A DNA stretch of 64,000 nucleotides from Staphylococcus sp. MI 10-1553 (GTDB lineage Bacteria > Bacillota > Bacilli > Staphylococcales > Staphylococcaceae): positions 496,001-560,000 of the forward strand of contig NZ_CP048279.1 of the NCBI RefSeq assembly GCF_010365305.1, given 5' to 3'. Position numbers and translations under genes: made by a program. The notes under the pieces were generated by a model. The model had not been told where the DNA came from and made no database searches. It saw only the letters and a list, made by a program, of their open reading frames with translations. This document shows, piece by piece, positions 1 to 9,105 of the stretch. Numbering within the stretch: the stretch's first letter is position 1; every line of letters starts with the position of its first letter.

Positions 1-1508
1 GCATCGTGATAACTTGAACTATGACTTTTCCATACGTCTTCATAGATATTCGGATTACCATCAATGCCTTCTTTAATTAAATCTGCATAATCTTGTAATG
101 ACGCTTTGTGATCTGGATATTTTCTGAAAGCAGCATCGATTTCATACAATTGCTCGCCATCTGATTCCAAAGTTTTGAAATGTGCAGCCGCTCCGTGATA
201 GCTTCCTTTAATACCAAACAAGTTGAAATAAGGTTCACGTGATAATTCACTTTTACCAGAGTCAGATTCTAAAATCGCTTGAGCAATCATTACAGAGGCG
301 TAGATGTCTTCTTGTTGACCGATATCATGTGCATCTTTCGCAATGTCATTGATAAAATCACGTGTTGATGATTGCGGAACGACACGCATTGTTCCTGAGT
401 CATTTGTAGACGTATCAGAATCAGGCATTGTTTCAAACAGTGTCGTTTGACGCGTTTGCTTTCTGTCTGCTTCGTTTTGATATGATTGTGTCGGCGCTTG
501 TTCTCGCGATGACTTGAAAGTGTCAGGGTCAGAAATTTGCGCTTCATGTTTTTGCGCTTTTGATGTTGAAGATTGCTCAGTAGCCTCTTTTTGTTGTTGA
601 TGTGCACGTTGCGTTTGTTCGGCTTTTTCACTATATTCGTCTAACAGTGCATCAATCATCGCATCGTTTTGATTTTTTTCAGTTTGTTTTGAAGAAGCGG
701 CATCACGAGAAGGTGTTGATTGTTCTTCTGTCTGCTTGTTTTTAGTAGCTGGATTTTCTTCAGTCGTTGATGGCACTTCAGTTGTGGCATCATCGTTTTG
801 ATGTGGTGCAGGTTGTGCTTCAGATGTTGCTTTGTCTTCTGTTTTTGATGTTTTTTCTGTTGAATCACTATTTTGAGAAGGTGCTACATTGTCTTTAGAA
901 CTGTCTTGTTGTTCTGCTGCTGGTTTTTCAGTAGAAGCTTCTTCTGTAGACGTTGTTTCATCAGTTGACGGTGCAGTATTGTCTTCTTGTTTATCTTCAT
1001 CGTTGCTACTGAGTATTGCTTGAAGTTGCTCGAAAAAGTCTCGATTTTCAGGCGTCGATGATTGCGCTTGTGTTGACGTTGATGTAGCATCATTTGTTGG
1101 TGTTGGGTATGTATGCTGAGGCGTATCTGTTGTTTCATTTAATGTAGAATGAAAGAGTTGGTCAAACCAATCTGTATGAGACGACAAAGACGATTTCAAC
1201 TGTGAATTCAAAGGGGATGTTGTGTCGAAAAGATTAGCCACTTTTGAATCATCTTGGTGCGAAGTCGTTTTCTCGCTTGTTTTCGATGATGTTCGTTTCG
1301 TTGTTTCTTTTTTATCTGATGATTGAGATTGCGTTTTACGGTCGTCACGTGTTTCATCTGAAGCGACATCTTTATCATGATCAGCCACTTTTTGATCTTT
1401 AGGTACATCTTCAGTTTGAGGTGTTGCTGCAACAGCCCATTGAGGTGTGACAGAAGGGATGAGCAATGCAGTACTTAATAACCCTGTATAAATGAATTTC
1501 TTATTCAA
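1..1508 (-). CDS. Secreted cell-wall hydrolase with glucosaminidase-type domain (3' part outside window)
   Basis: The reverse strand is open from a TTG at 1508, preceded by GGAGT, to the window edge, giving about 502 residues. Residues 1-28 form a signal peptide (MNKKF start, hydrophobic core, cleavage near AVA-AT). Residues 30-370 are a low-complexity Ser/Thr/Gln/Glu/Lys linker. A mannosyl-glycoprotein endo-beta-N-acetylglucosaminidase (FlgJ/LytG-like) domain then begins, seen in ASVMIAQAILESDSGKSELS with the expected Glu and in NLFGIKGSYHG. Family knowledge: such proteins cleave glycan strands of peptidoglycan outside the cell and often end in CHAP, LysM or SH3b domains, which would lie beyond the window. 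Neighbouring reverse-strand frames at 290-1432 are shadows of the repetitive linker. The domain call is firm; the exact autolysin identity is not. Confidence 0.85.
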   Translation of the reverse strand, partial: MNKKFIYTGLLSTALLIPSVTPQWAVAATPQTEDVPKDQKVADHDKDVASDETRDDRKTQSQSSDKKETTKRTSSKTSEKTTSHQDDSKVANLFDTTSPLNSQLKSSLSSHTDWFDQLFHSTLNETTDTPQHTYPTPTNDATSTSTQAQSSTPENRDFFEQLQAILSSNDEDKQEDNTAPSTDETTSTEEASTEKPAAEQQDSSKDNVAPSQNSDSTEKTSKTEDKATSEAQPAPHQNDDATTEVPSTTEENPATKNKQTEEQSTPSRDAASSKQTEKNQNDAMIDALLDEYSEKAEQTQRAHQQQKEATEQSSTSKAQKHEAQISDPDTFKSSREQAPTQSYQNEADRKQTRQTTLFETMPDSDTSTNDSGTMRVVPQSSTRDFINDIAKDAHDIGQQEDIYASVMIAQAILESDSGKSELSREPYFNLFGIKGSYHGAAAHFKTLESDGEQLYEIDAAFRKYPDHKASLQDYADLIKEGIDGNPNIYEDVWKSHSSSYHD

Positions 1509-1829
1509 GTTAAGACTCCTTTCTTAAAAAAACGCAGTGATTGATGTGTAAAATAAGGTTGAAATGCACAGTGATAATGACACGACTCGGGTCACAAGGG
1601 GAAGTGACGTAATGTGAAATCAGTGTGTCCGACTAATAATTATCAAAGGCATTCCGTTCCTACAAAGGTATACAAAATGCTAGAAAACTTGTTATACTAA
1701 AAGATGTCTTGCATTTCGTTGATGCGTGTTAACTTAAAAATGACGAAATTTTGAAATTGTTATACATATTTTATATTACATGAATGAAAGCAAATAATAA
1801 AGTGTTTCACAAAATATTGAGGTGAAAAA
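1509..1829. other. Intergenic region between divergent genes
   Basis: This 321-base spacer lies between the divergently transcribed hydrolase and the YhgE-like gene, so it must hold both promoters. It is AT-rich with no open frame. I see no clear pair of consensus boxes and no convincing operator; GAGGTG at 1820-1825 is the ribosome site for the next gene. Confidence 0.5.
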
Positions 1830-4664
1830 ATGAAGAATGCTACCAAACTTTTTCTGACGGATATTAAAAAAATTGCTAAAACACCTGGAGCGATGGTACT
1901 GATTTTAGGATTAGCGATACTGCCTTCTTTTTATGCGTGGTTCAACCTCGAAGCAACTTGGGATCCGTACTCGAACACAGACGGCATTAAAATTGCAGTA
2001 GTCAACGAGGATAAAGGCGATACAGTGCGCAATAAAAAAATTAACGTCGGGAATCAAATAGAAGAGACTTTGCGTAAAGACGACCATTTTGATTGGCAAA
2101 TGGTGAGTCGAGAAAAGGCGGATCGCGAATTAAAAATGGGAAAATATTACGCAGCGATTTATATTCCAGAAAAATTCACACATCAAGTGACTGGAATTGT
2201 GCGTAAAGACCCTCAACAAGCTGAAGTCGAATATAAAGTAAATCAAAAACTGAACGCGATTGCACCTAAAATGACAGATGCAGGTTCAAGTGAAATTGTG
2301 AGAAATGCGAACAAAAAATTTAACGAGACGGTGACAAAAGCTTTATTAGATGAAGCAAATCGTATTGGTATTAAACTAGACGACCAATTGCCAAACTATC
2401 ATAAAGTCAGAGATGGTATTTATGCGGCAAATAACGCATTACCAAAAATTGAAAAGTTCCGTAAAACGTTGATTTATTTAGATGAAAACCAAGACCAAAT
2501 CGATCAATATGCGGATCAATTTAGAGCGCTAGATCAATATAAAGATGATGCCGTGACAGCAACCGAACGTTTAAATCAACTGAACGCGAGCATCCCAGCC
2601 ATTAACGAGCGTGCCAAGCTCATTGTGTCATTAAATCAAGCGATGCCAGATATTGAGCGTGTGCTACAAGTGGCGAGTGGTGTGCCCAATCATTTCCCAG
2701 AGATTAACGATGGGGTGGACCGTGCTATTGCAGGTACAGATGAAGCTCTTGTTAAACTGAACGAAATACAACAGTTATTGCCTGCTGTAGAACAACGCGT
2801 GAATGAGCTTCAAAATGGGATCGACCGTGCAAGTGCGGCGAATCAAGTAGTAGGAGAAAATGCTCGAAATGCGACTGCAACAACACCGCAAGGCACACAA
2901 GGTATGGCATATCGTACCGCGCCAGTGAGTACGACGACACAAGGAGATGGCGACAACGTTCCAGCGGGGCATATCATTTCACCAGAAGATGCGCAAACGA
3001 TGACGAATGCTTATGGTGATACATTGCAACAAGTAAATCAAGCAGTAGCGCAACAACTTAAAGCGACGTCCGCAGATTTAGATACGGCAGAAAACTTAAG
3101 TTATGGTATATTGAGCGCCAAAGATCCGAAGCAATTTGAATCGCCATTAAATCATCTCATTGCACGTATGAATAACGCGACGAAAACGATTCGTGATTAT
3201 AGGGATTATTTAGCAAACATTGAAAAAAGTGAAGGCGTTGATTTATCAGATGCCCAATCACGACTTAAAACAGTGCAAGAAGATATTGAACAACGAACAA
3301 CACGTTTGAATGCATTAAAGGATGCCATCTCAGCAGGTAACTCTGGTCAAGCTGAAGCAGCAGACGTATTGGATAGTATATCAAAAGCAAAAGATCAATT
3401 AACGGCTGTTGGAAAATACCTTCGTGGAGATTTTGCGCAGACATTACAAGATATTTCTAATCGATTGGGCACAGCATTGAATCAAGGGGCAACGACTTTG
3501 GACAATGTACGACAGCGCCTGAATCAGTTGAATAGCGCGATTCAACAAGGACAGCAATTTTTAACTGAAGGGCAACAACGCTTACATCAATTGAGTGACA
3601 CGTTACCACGCGTGGAAGCGGTATATATTAACGCTATGAAAGCAGCCCAAGCGTATTTTCCACAATTTCGTCAAAAGGTCGATGAAGCATCCAACTTTGT
3701 CGAAAATGACTTACCAAGAGTGGAAGGACGTGTTTCTGATGCGACTGCCACAGTGAATGAAAAATTACCAGAAGCATTCGCACAATATGACCGTTTGCGT
3801 AATATTTTAGATACAAATCAACCGAAAGCGAAAGAAACATTACATCGTTTAGCGGAATTTGCGAGAAATGATTTACCAAAAGTTGAAAAAAATTTACAAA
3901 AGGCAGACGGTATTTTTAAACAACTCGACAAAGAAAATACGATAGAAGATTTAATTGACTTATTGCGCAATGATCTGAAAAAGCAGGCCGGTGTCATTGC
4001 AAGCCCAGTCAATTTACAAAAAGAAGATGTTTTCCCGGTTAAAGATTATGGTTCAGCGAGTACACCATTCTATACGGCATTAGCAATTTGGGTCGGTGCA
4101 TTGTTACTCGTCAGCCTACTGTCAGTGCACAATAAACATCCAGAGTTAAAACCGTACTTGACGATTCGCGAAACATATTTAGGTAAAATGGGACTTTTCT
4201 TATTAATGAATATAACGCAAGCGACAATCGTATCTATTGGGGATATTGTGATTTTGAAAGCATCCATTGAATCAGTGCCACTCTTTATTGCGATGAGTAT
4301 GTATTCCGCATTGATATTTACAACGATTGTGTATACATTAGTGTCAGTATTAGGAAATCCAGGTAAAGCATTGGCTATCGTCTTACTTGTATTACAAATT
4401 GCTGGTGGTGGCGGAACATTCCCAATTGAAGTGACACCTCAATTTTTCCAAAGTATTCATCCATTCTTGCCATTCTCATACAGTATTGATGCATTGAGAG
4501 AAGCAGTGGGTGGACCTGTGCCACAGATTTTAACGTATAAGTTGACGATGCTCACTTTATTCGGTGTTGGCTTCTTCTTAGTGGGCTTGATTGGGAAACC
4601 ATATTTAGACCCATTAGCACAAGGATTGGCGGAGAAGGCCGAGAAGAGCGACGTGTTGGAATAA
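1830..4664 (+). CDS. YhgE/Pip family ABC-2-like membrane protein
   Basis: A 944-residue protein with the YhgE/Pip plan: a cytoplasmic start (MKNATKLFLTDIKKI), a first membrane helix at about residues 20-38, an extracellular region of some 700 residues that is largely helical and Gln/Ala-rich (probable coiled coils), then five or six C-terminal membrane helices from about residue 750. The hallmark GGGGTFPIEVTPQFF and PFSYSIDALREAVGG segments sit in the C-terminal ABC-2 permease-like domain. Homologues include the phage-infection protein Pip and YhgE; the substrate, if any, is unknown, and some relatives work in type VII secretion (EsaA-like). Start ATG has GAGGTG eight bases upstream. No partner ATPase is adjacent. 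Family call is firm, function open. Confidence 0.85.
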   Translation: MKNATKLFLTDIKKIAKTPGAMVLILGLAILPSFYAWFNLEATWDPYSNTDGIKIAVVNEDKGDTVRNKKINVGNQIEETLRKDDHFDWQMVSREKADRELKMGKYYAAIYIPEKFTHQVTGIVRKDPQQAEVEYKVNQKLNAIAPKMTDAGSSEIVRNANKKFNETVTKALLDEANRIGIKLDDQLPNYHKVRDGIYAANNALPKIEKFRKTLIYLDENQDQIDQYADQFRALDQYKDDAVTATERLNQLNASIPAINERAKLIVSLNQAMPDIERVLQVASGVPNHFPEINDGVDRAIAGTDEALVKLNEIQQLLPAVEQRVNELQNGIDRASAANQVVGENARNATATTPQGTQGMAYRTAPVSTTTQGDGDNVPAGHIISPEDAQTMTNAYGDTLQQVNQAVAQQLKATSADLDTAENLSYGILSAKDPKQFESPLNHLIARMNNATKTIRDYRDYLANIEKSEGVDLSDAQSRLKTVQEDIEQRTTRLNALKDAISAGNSGQAEAADVLDSISKAKDQLTAVGKYLRGDFAQTLQDISNRLGTALNQGATTLDNVRQRLNQLNSAIQQGQQFLTEGQQRLHQLSDTLPRVEAVYINAMKAAQAYFPQFRQKVDEASNFVENDLPRVEGRVSDATATVNEKLPEAFAQYDRLRNILDTNQPKAKETLHRLAEFARNDLPKVEKNLQKADGIFKQLDKENTIEDLIDLLRNDLKKQAGVIASPVNLQKEDVFPVKDYGSASTPFYTALAIWVGALLLVSLLSVHNKHPELKPYLTIRETYLGKMGLFLLMNITQATIVSIGDIVILKASIESVPLFIAMSMYSALIFTTIVYTLVSVLGNPGKALAIVLLVLQIAGGGGTFPIEVTPQFFQSIHPFLPFSYSIDALREAVGGPVPQILTYKLTMLTLFGVGFFLVGLIGKPYLDPLAQGLAEKAEKSDVLE

Positions 4665-4711
4665 TGTTTTTGTAATCAGGAATGTTGTTTTAAATAAAAG
4701 AAGCTTGTAGA

Positions 4712-4864
4712 CCCTCAAGATTGCTGAACTTTTCTCCCTTTCCCAGGGGACTTGCCTCGACTAAATTTGGCTTTGTTGGAATGTACACGTGGTGGAAGCC
4801 AAATTGGATTTTCGGCTACGTCTGATTCCACGGGAGTGTCGAAAAGTTCTTGCAATCTTGGGGG
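4712..4864. repeat. Long imperfect palindromic intergenic repeat, copy 1
   Basis: A roughly 150-base imperfect palindrome lies just after the YhgE-like gene. Outer arms are CAAGATTGCTGAACTTTTC and GAAAAGTTCTTGCAATCTTG. Inside lie AAATTTGGCTT and AAGCCAAATT, which also pair. A second, shorter copy sits at 33523-33643, sharing AGATTGCTGAA, CAGGGGACTTGCCTC and AGCCAAATTGGATTTTCGG. The duplication shows it is a dispersed element; the hairpin may also end transcription of the upstream gene. Confidence 0.7.
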
Positions 4865-4989
4865 CATTTGCATTTAAAAGACACATTTCAAAAACATGAT
4901 TCTTTTTGGGGGAGCATGATAAGAGTGCAAAGACCCTACGACGCTTTGATTAGGCTGTTACATTTCTAGCGGAAGCGTTGGTGGATTTT

Positions 4990-5041
4990 GGGAGTAGTAC
5001 AGAAATCTCATGTGCAACAAAGATTTCGTCGTACTGCCCCC
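4990..5041. repeat. Staphylococcal-type palindromic intergenic repeat
   Basis: GGGAGTAGTACAGAAATCT pairs with AGATTTCGTCGTACTGCCCC around a loop of about a dozen bases. The GGGA...ACAGAAAT...ATTTCGTCGT...CCCC plan is that of a short palindrome scattered between genes in many staphylococci. Only one copy is visible in this window, so the assignment rests on recognising the motif. Confidence 0.6.
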
Positions 5042-5338
5042 GCAAGGCTGACTAGACTTCTCAAAAGGAGCATTGAGAAGTCAGACAGCTACTGCGTTAA
5101 ACGGTAGCCACTATCAAAATAAAAAGCGATTATTACAGTCAACTTCTCCCCCCTAAGGAGACTCGTTCATTTTAGCAATTTGAATTCACATGCTTTGTAT
5201 CAATGAGGCAAGCTTATAAGATGACAAAATCAAAAATTATGTTCCCCATTAACCTTAATTGATTTTACATTTCCATATTTTGATTTTCGCTCATCATAGG
5301 AGGGGGTTGAAAAACGCAATTGTGTCCCAGCATCAGTC
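5042..5338. other. Structured non-coding spacer before the bacteriocin-like gene
   Basis: No gene is seen. The stretch holds a hairpin at about 5055-5087 (CTTCTCAA pairing with TTGAGAAG), and a long AT-rich inverted repeat at about 5224-5290 (AAAATCAAAAATTATG against CATATTTTGATTTT). AGGAGGGGGTTG at 5299-5309 is a strong ribosome-binding sequence, but it lies 30 bases before the only in-frame ATG of the next gene. Confidence 0.45.
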
Positions 5339-5539
5339 ATGAAAAAAATAGAGAGGGCTCAATTTCGAGTTGCTTCAAATGTTCTTTTTTTATGCGGTAC
5401 TGGCGGAGCAGGAGGATGTTGGGCAGTAGCTGTTGCATTTGGTATCACTACTGGTTGGGCAGGATTTTCATTAGCCGCAATTTGTGGTCTAATAACATCT
5501 CTTGGTTGTACAGGTGCAACTAACTCCATTTGTAAATAG
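5339..5539 (+). CDS. Small Gly/Ala/Cys-rich bacteriocin-like peptide
   Basis: A 66-residue peptide: a basic start (MKKIERAQFRV), then a Gly/Ala-rich hydrophobic core with five cysteines (positions about 19, 27, 49, 57 and 65) and the ending GCTGATNSICK. The composition resembles pore-forming bacteriocins with a cysteine-rich hydrophobic mature part, of the halocin C8-like kind; this is resemblance, not a demonstrated match. The best ribosome site (5299-5309) is 30 bases upstream. A TTG at 5307, well placed for that site, opens a different frame (MKNAIVSQHQS) that ends in TGA exactly overlapping this ATG, so either there is translational coupling or a leader has been frameshifted. A small membrane peptide follows after 14 bases and could be its immunity partner. 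Confidence 0.5.
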   Translation: MKKIERAQFRVASNVLFLCGTGGAGGCWAVAVAFGITTGWAGFSLAAICGLITSLGCTGATNSICK

Positions 5540-5553
5540 GAAAAGGTGATTAC

Positions 5554-5607
5554 ATGACAATGTTCATAATGATATTTTTTTTGTGTATTCTATTGTCATT
5601 ACATTGA
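5554..5607 (+). pseudogene. Tiny hydrophobic ORF with T8 tract, possible frameshifted immunity peptide
   Basis: ATG at 5554 has an excellent ribosome site (AGGAAAAGGTGATTAC) yet gives only 17 residues (MTMFIMIFFLCILLSLH). The frame contains a run of eight T at 5575-5582. Removing two T would extend the frame to a 37-residue membrane peptide ending GTSEMNSTYT at the TGA near 5665. The strong start, the slippery tract and the position 14 bases after the bacteriocin-like gene suggest a damaged or slippage-expressed immunity peptide. This is inference only. Confidence 0.35.
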
Positions 5608-5784
5608 TGTATTTTAATAAAACAAGTCATAATTTTGGAACCAGTGAAATGAACTCGACATACACTTGATATTAAAAGGAAGTATAGCTCAATTTAAGCG
5701 TAAAAGACGTCAATTCAGACATTTAACGCTTCAACAACCATCAAAAATGTAATTCTTTTTTGAGTAGTCAATGATTCATTATAT

Positions 5785-5836
5785 AAAGTGCAGTGCAAAG
5801 GTTGTGACGACCATTTGTACTGTGCTTTTTATTTTT
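5785..5836 (+). terminator. Rho-independent terminator
   Basis: AAAGTGCAGTGCAAAGGTTG pairs imperfectly with CGACCATTTGTACTGTGCTTT, followed by TTTATTTTT. It separates the bacteriocin-like unit from the methyltransferase gene. The rest of the 5608-5939 spacer shows no gene. Confidence 0.7.
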
Positions 5837-5939
5837 AGAATTTGTAATTAATTGTGTTTTCTTCTTTTTGAGGTTGGCAATATTTGCCGATTAGTATATA
5901 ATACATATCGAAATGCTAGGAATTGAAAGAGGGATAATC

Positions 5940-6569
5940 ATGGAGTTTATGGACGTGTTTGAAAAATGGGCAGAGCGTTATGATGAAACGGTATTTAATA
6001 CTGGCAATGATAATGAGTATGAAGATGTGTTTGACGGCTACACAACTATGTTAGAGAGTGTGGTTGCATTGTCGTCGGGGCGTGTACTTGAGATTGGTGC
6101 CGGGACAGGTAATTTAACACAGCGCCTTATCCACCAAGGCCTGAATGTCACAGCCATTGATCCTTCTGAAGATATGCGGACGATTGCCAATCAAAAAGAA
6201 GGTTTACACGTGTTGAATGGTCACTTTTTAGATGTTCCTACTGACGCATACTTTGATACAATAGTGTCTACATTTGCCTTTCATCACTTAAATCATGACA
6301 GTAAACGAGAGGCACTGACTTATTTGAAATCATTTTTAACTGAAGTCGGTCAAGTGATTCTCGTTGATACGCTGTTTGAGTCTGAGGCGGATAAAGCACG
6401 TATGATTGAGAAGTATCGTGATAAGGGGTATGTGAATTTAGTTGAGGATTTAGAGACGGAATACTATCCTTTTAAAGATGAACTCGATTTAATTGTTGAG
6501 TCAGTGGGTGGCAAAGCTGAATTTGAGCGATTGAATACATTTGCATGGCGTGTTCGCGTCACGTTTTAG
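5940..6569 (+). CDS. yrrT: Class I SAM-dependent methyltransferase, YrrT-like
   Basis: A 209-residue protein with the class I methyltransferase fold. Motif I is VLEIGAGTGNLTQRL (residues about 46-60), followed by the acidic AIDPSEDM loop and the STFAFHHLNHDSK segment. The N-terminal FDVFEKWAERYDETV and YEDVFDGY pattern is that of YrrT, a methyltransferase that in Bacillus accompanies methionine/cysteine salvage genes; here those neighbours are absent, so the substrate is unknown. I chose ATG 5940 (MEFMDVFEKW) because GAAAGAGGGATAATC lies immediately before it; an upstream in-frame TTG at 5913 lacks a ribosome site. Confidence 0.75.
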   Translation: MEFMDVFEKWAERYDETVFNTGNDNEYEDVFDGYTTMLESVVALSSGRVLEIGAGTGNLTQRLIHQGLNVTAIDPSEDMRTIANQKEGLHVLNGHFLDVPTDAYFDTIVSTFAFHHLNHDSKREALTYLKSFLTEVGQVILVDTLFESEADKARMIEKYRDKGYVNLVEDLETEYYPFKDELDLIVESVGGKAEFERLNTFAWRVRVTF

Positions 6570-6629
6570 CAAGTTTAGTGGTATGAATATTTGAATGGGT
6601 TTATGTGGAATGTCTCGATTTATCATTAT

Positions 6630-6668
6630 AGCAGTGATCCGATGTCGTGTTGGATGGCTGCTTTTTTA
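6630..6668 (+). terminator. Rho-independent terminator
   Basis: AGCAGTGATCC pairs with GGATGGCTGCT and is followed by TTTTTTAT, closing the methyltransferase transcript. Confidence 0.7.
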
Positions 6669-6776
6669 TGGAAGAAAATCATCTGAAATGAAGAAAAGTT
6701 CGCCATACATTGTAAGAAATTTTGTGATATATTTGTTTTATTGAAAAGAGATAAGATTTCGAAGTGGGGGAGTCCT

Positions 6777-7505
6777 ATGATTCAAGCGGAACAAATTTTA
6801 GAAAAAATGAAAAATCAAAAGATCAATTATGACAAAGTTTTACGTAAGATGATTGTCAATTGGGAACGTGAAAGTGAGCGTCCTTCAATTCTGTTACATA
6901 GTTGTTGTGCACCATGTAGCACGTATACGTTAGAGTTTTTAACGGAATATGCGGATGTGTCCATTTATTTTGCGAATCCGAATATTCATCCGAAAAATGA
7001 ATATTTGCGACGTGCGCGTGTTCAAGAACAATTTGTGCGTGATTTTAATGAAAGAACAGGCAACAATGTCCGCTATATTGAAGCGCCATATGAGCCTCAT
7101 GAATTTATGAAAATGGCGAAATCTCGTGGTTTGACAGAAGAACCTGAAGGCGGTGCGAGATGTTCGGCATGTTTTGGTATGCGTTTAGAAATGGTGGCAG
7201 AAGCGGCTGTAGAACTTGGCTATGATTATTTTGGCAGTGCGATTACATTATCACCGAAGAAAAATGCACAGTTGATTAATGAAATTGGTTTAGACGTGCA
7301 ACAATTGTATGATGTGAAATATTTACCGAGCGACTTTAAGAAAAATAAAGGCTATGAACGTTCGATTACGATGTGTCAAGACTATGATATTTTCCGTCAA
7401 TGTTACTGTGGCTGTGTCTTTGCTGCTCAACAACAAGGTATTGATTTCAAAACGATTAACCAACAAGCAAAGTTATTTTTAGAACAATTAGAAAATAAAA
7501 ATTAA
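6777..7505 (+). CDS. queH: Epoxyqueuosine reductase QueH
   Basis: A 242-residue QueH (former DUF208) protein, the last enzyme of queuosine biosynthesis, which reduces epoxyqueuosine in tRNA to queuosine. Diagnostic residues are visible: the LLHSCCAPCS cysteines near residue 45, ARCSACFGMRLE near 125, and QCYCGC near 210, which together bind the Fe-S and metal centre of the family. It replaces the unrelated cobalamin-dependent QueG. ATG 6777 (MIQAEQILEKM) was chosen because GTGGGGGAGTCCT precedes it; the longer frame from 6741 has no ribosome site. It stands alone between the methyltransferase and the nickel importer. Confidence 0.92.
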   Translation: MIQAEQILEKMKNQKINYDKVLRKMIVNWERESERPSILLHSCCAPCSTYTLEFLTEYADVSIYFANPNIHPKNEYLRRARVQEQFVRDFNERTGNNVRYIEAPYEPHEFMKMAKSRGLTEEPEGGARCSACFGMRLEMVAEAAVELGYDYFGSAITLSPKKNAQLINEIGLDVQQLYDVKYLPSDFKKNKGYERSITMCQDYDIFRQCYCGCVFAAQQQGIDFKTINQQAKLFLEQLENKN

Positions 7506-7608
7506 GGGTAACCAAAATAAATAGTTTTATATAGTGGATATTTTTCTGATATAATATTAGCGTTGATAGTGAGTTAGGCTAATTATAGAGAAAGAAGGCG
7601 CTTATCGT

Positions 7609-9105
7609 ATGAGATTGAAATATTCACTCGCTGTTTTAACAACGACATCACTATTGTTGGCAAGTTGTGGTACAGGATCGGGGGATCGCAATGCTGACGA
7701 AAAGGTGTTAGATATTGAGATACCTTTGAAAACGACATCGATTGCTCCGTATGAGACAGATGTCTCTGTTAGAGCGGGCGCACTAGAGTCTTTATTCAAA
7801 GTATCCAAAGAGGGAGAAGTACAGCCTTGGTTGGCTAAAGATTTTAAACAGGTCTCTCCTGAAAAATTGGAATTAACGGTTAAAGATCATGTGACGTTCC
7901 AAAATGGTGAAAAATTAACAGGACAAAAAGTGAAAGAAAGTTTAGAACAAGCATTGAAAAAGAGCGATTTTGTAAAATCAACGTTACCGATTAAATCTAT
8001 TGAAGCGGATGGTCAAAAAGTAACGATTACAACGAAAGAGGCTTACCCAGAGCTCGCTTCTGAATTGGCCAATCCGTATGTTGCTATTTTCGATGCGGAT
8101 GCAAAAACAGATATTGATGCGAAGCCAGTCGGTACAGGTCCATATCAAATTAAAAATTACCAACGTTCTCAAAAGATTACGCTCAATCGCAATGATCAAT
8201 ACTGGCACGGTAAACCTAAACTTGACGGTGTGACTGTGACTTATCAAGAAGACGGTAATGCGCGTGTAAGTCATTTACAATCTGGTGAAGCGGATTTAAT
8301 TACGGACGTGCCTGTCAATCGAGTGAAACAACTTGAGGATAAAGGTGATACAAAAGTGTCACATGTTTCCGGTTACCGTACGCAAATGATGATTTACAAC
8401 ATGGATAGTGACAAAATGACGCATGATGTTCGTGAAGCAATGGATAAAATTATTGATCGTCAAGCGCTGGCGAAAGATGTGTCAAATGGTTATGCGAAAC
8501 CTGCAACGGGCCCATTTAATGATGATTTAGACTTTATTGATAATCATAAAGTGAAAAATCAAGATATTGAAGGTGCGAAAAAGTTAATGGAAGATGCGGG
8601 TTATAATGATGCGCATCCACTCAAAATTCAACTCGCGACATACGAAGGCCGTCCAGAACTTCCTAAAATGGCACAAGTGATTCAATCTGATGCGAAAAAA
8701 GCACATATTGATATTGAAATCCGCAATGTTGATGATATTGAAGGCTACTTAGAAGATCGCTCACAATGGGATGCGACGATGTATAGTTTTGGTACGATTC
8801 CACGTGGGGATACAGGTTACTTCTTCAACCAAGCGTTCCATGAAGATGGTTCAAGCAACAAAGGGGCATACAAAAATAAAGAAGTGACGGAAATGATTGA
8901 CACATTGAATCATACTGTAGATAAAGCGCAACGTGAATCGCTCTCAAATGACATTATCGATAAAGCTGCACAAGATATTCCAGCAAGCTACATTACGTAT
9001 AACGATACAGTAGATGGCATGAATAAAGATATAACGCACTTTAAAGCAACACCAGAAGGCATTTATTTAGTCGATGATAAGGTTGATATTCAAGATGCAA
9101 ATTAA
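7609..9105 (+). CDS. nikA: Nickel-binding lipoprotein NikA of the ABC importer
   Basis: A 498-residue family 5 solute-binding protein. The lipobox SLLLASCG places the lipidated Cys at about residue 20. The segments VLDIEIPLKTTSIAPYETDV, DAKPVGTGPYQIKNY and TMYSFGTIPRGDTGYFFNQAF agree closely with what I recall of Staphylococcus aureus NikA, which captures nickel for urease. It heads the nikABCDE operon and a TATAAT at 7550-7555 is a plausible -10. GAAAGAAGGCGC lies upstream of the ATG. Other oligopeptide-type binding proteins are the alternative, but the staphylococcal NikA resemblance and the urease genes 30 kb away favour nickel. Confidence 0.85.
   Translation: MRLKYSLAVLTTTSLLLASCGTGSGDRNADEKVLDIEIPLKTTSIAPYETDVSVRAGALESLFKVSKEGEVQPWLAKDFKQVSPEKLELTVKDHVTFQNGEKLTGQKVKESLEQALKKSDFVKSTLPIKSIEADGQKVTITTKEAYPELASELANPYVAIFDADAKTDIDAKPVGTGPYQIKNYQRSQKITLNRNDQYWHGKPKLDGVTVTYQEDGNARVSHLQSGEADLITDVPVNRVKQLEDKGDTKVSHVSGYRTQMMIYNMDSDKMTHDVREAMDKIIDRQALAKDVSNGYAKPATGPFNDDLDFIDNHKVKNQDIEGAKKLMEDAGYNDAHPLKIQLATYEGRPELPKMAQVIQSDAKKAHIDIEIRNVDDIEGYLEDRSQWDATMYSFGTIPRGDTGYFFNQAFHEDGSSNKGAYKNKEVTEMIDTLNHTVDKAQRESLSNDIIDKAAQDIPASYITYNDTVDGMNKDITHFKATPEGIYLVDDKVDIQDAN

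Noticed and set aside
290..1432. Series of short reverse-strand ORFs rich in His, Gln and Lys
   Set aside because: They are other-frame shadows of the Ser/Thr/Gln-rich linker of the secreted hydrolase read from TTG 1508.
5320..5523. Alternative 67-residue frame overlapping the bacteriocin-like gene
   Set aside because: Composition (Arg/Ser/Trp mix) is not protein-like; the frame from 5339 has the coherent Gly/Ala/Cys pattern.
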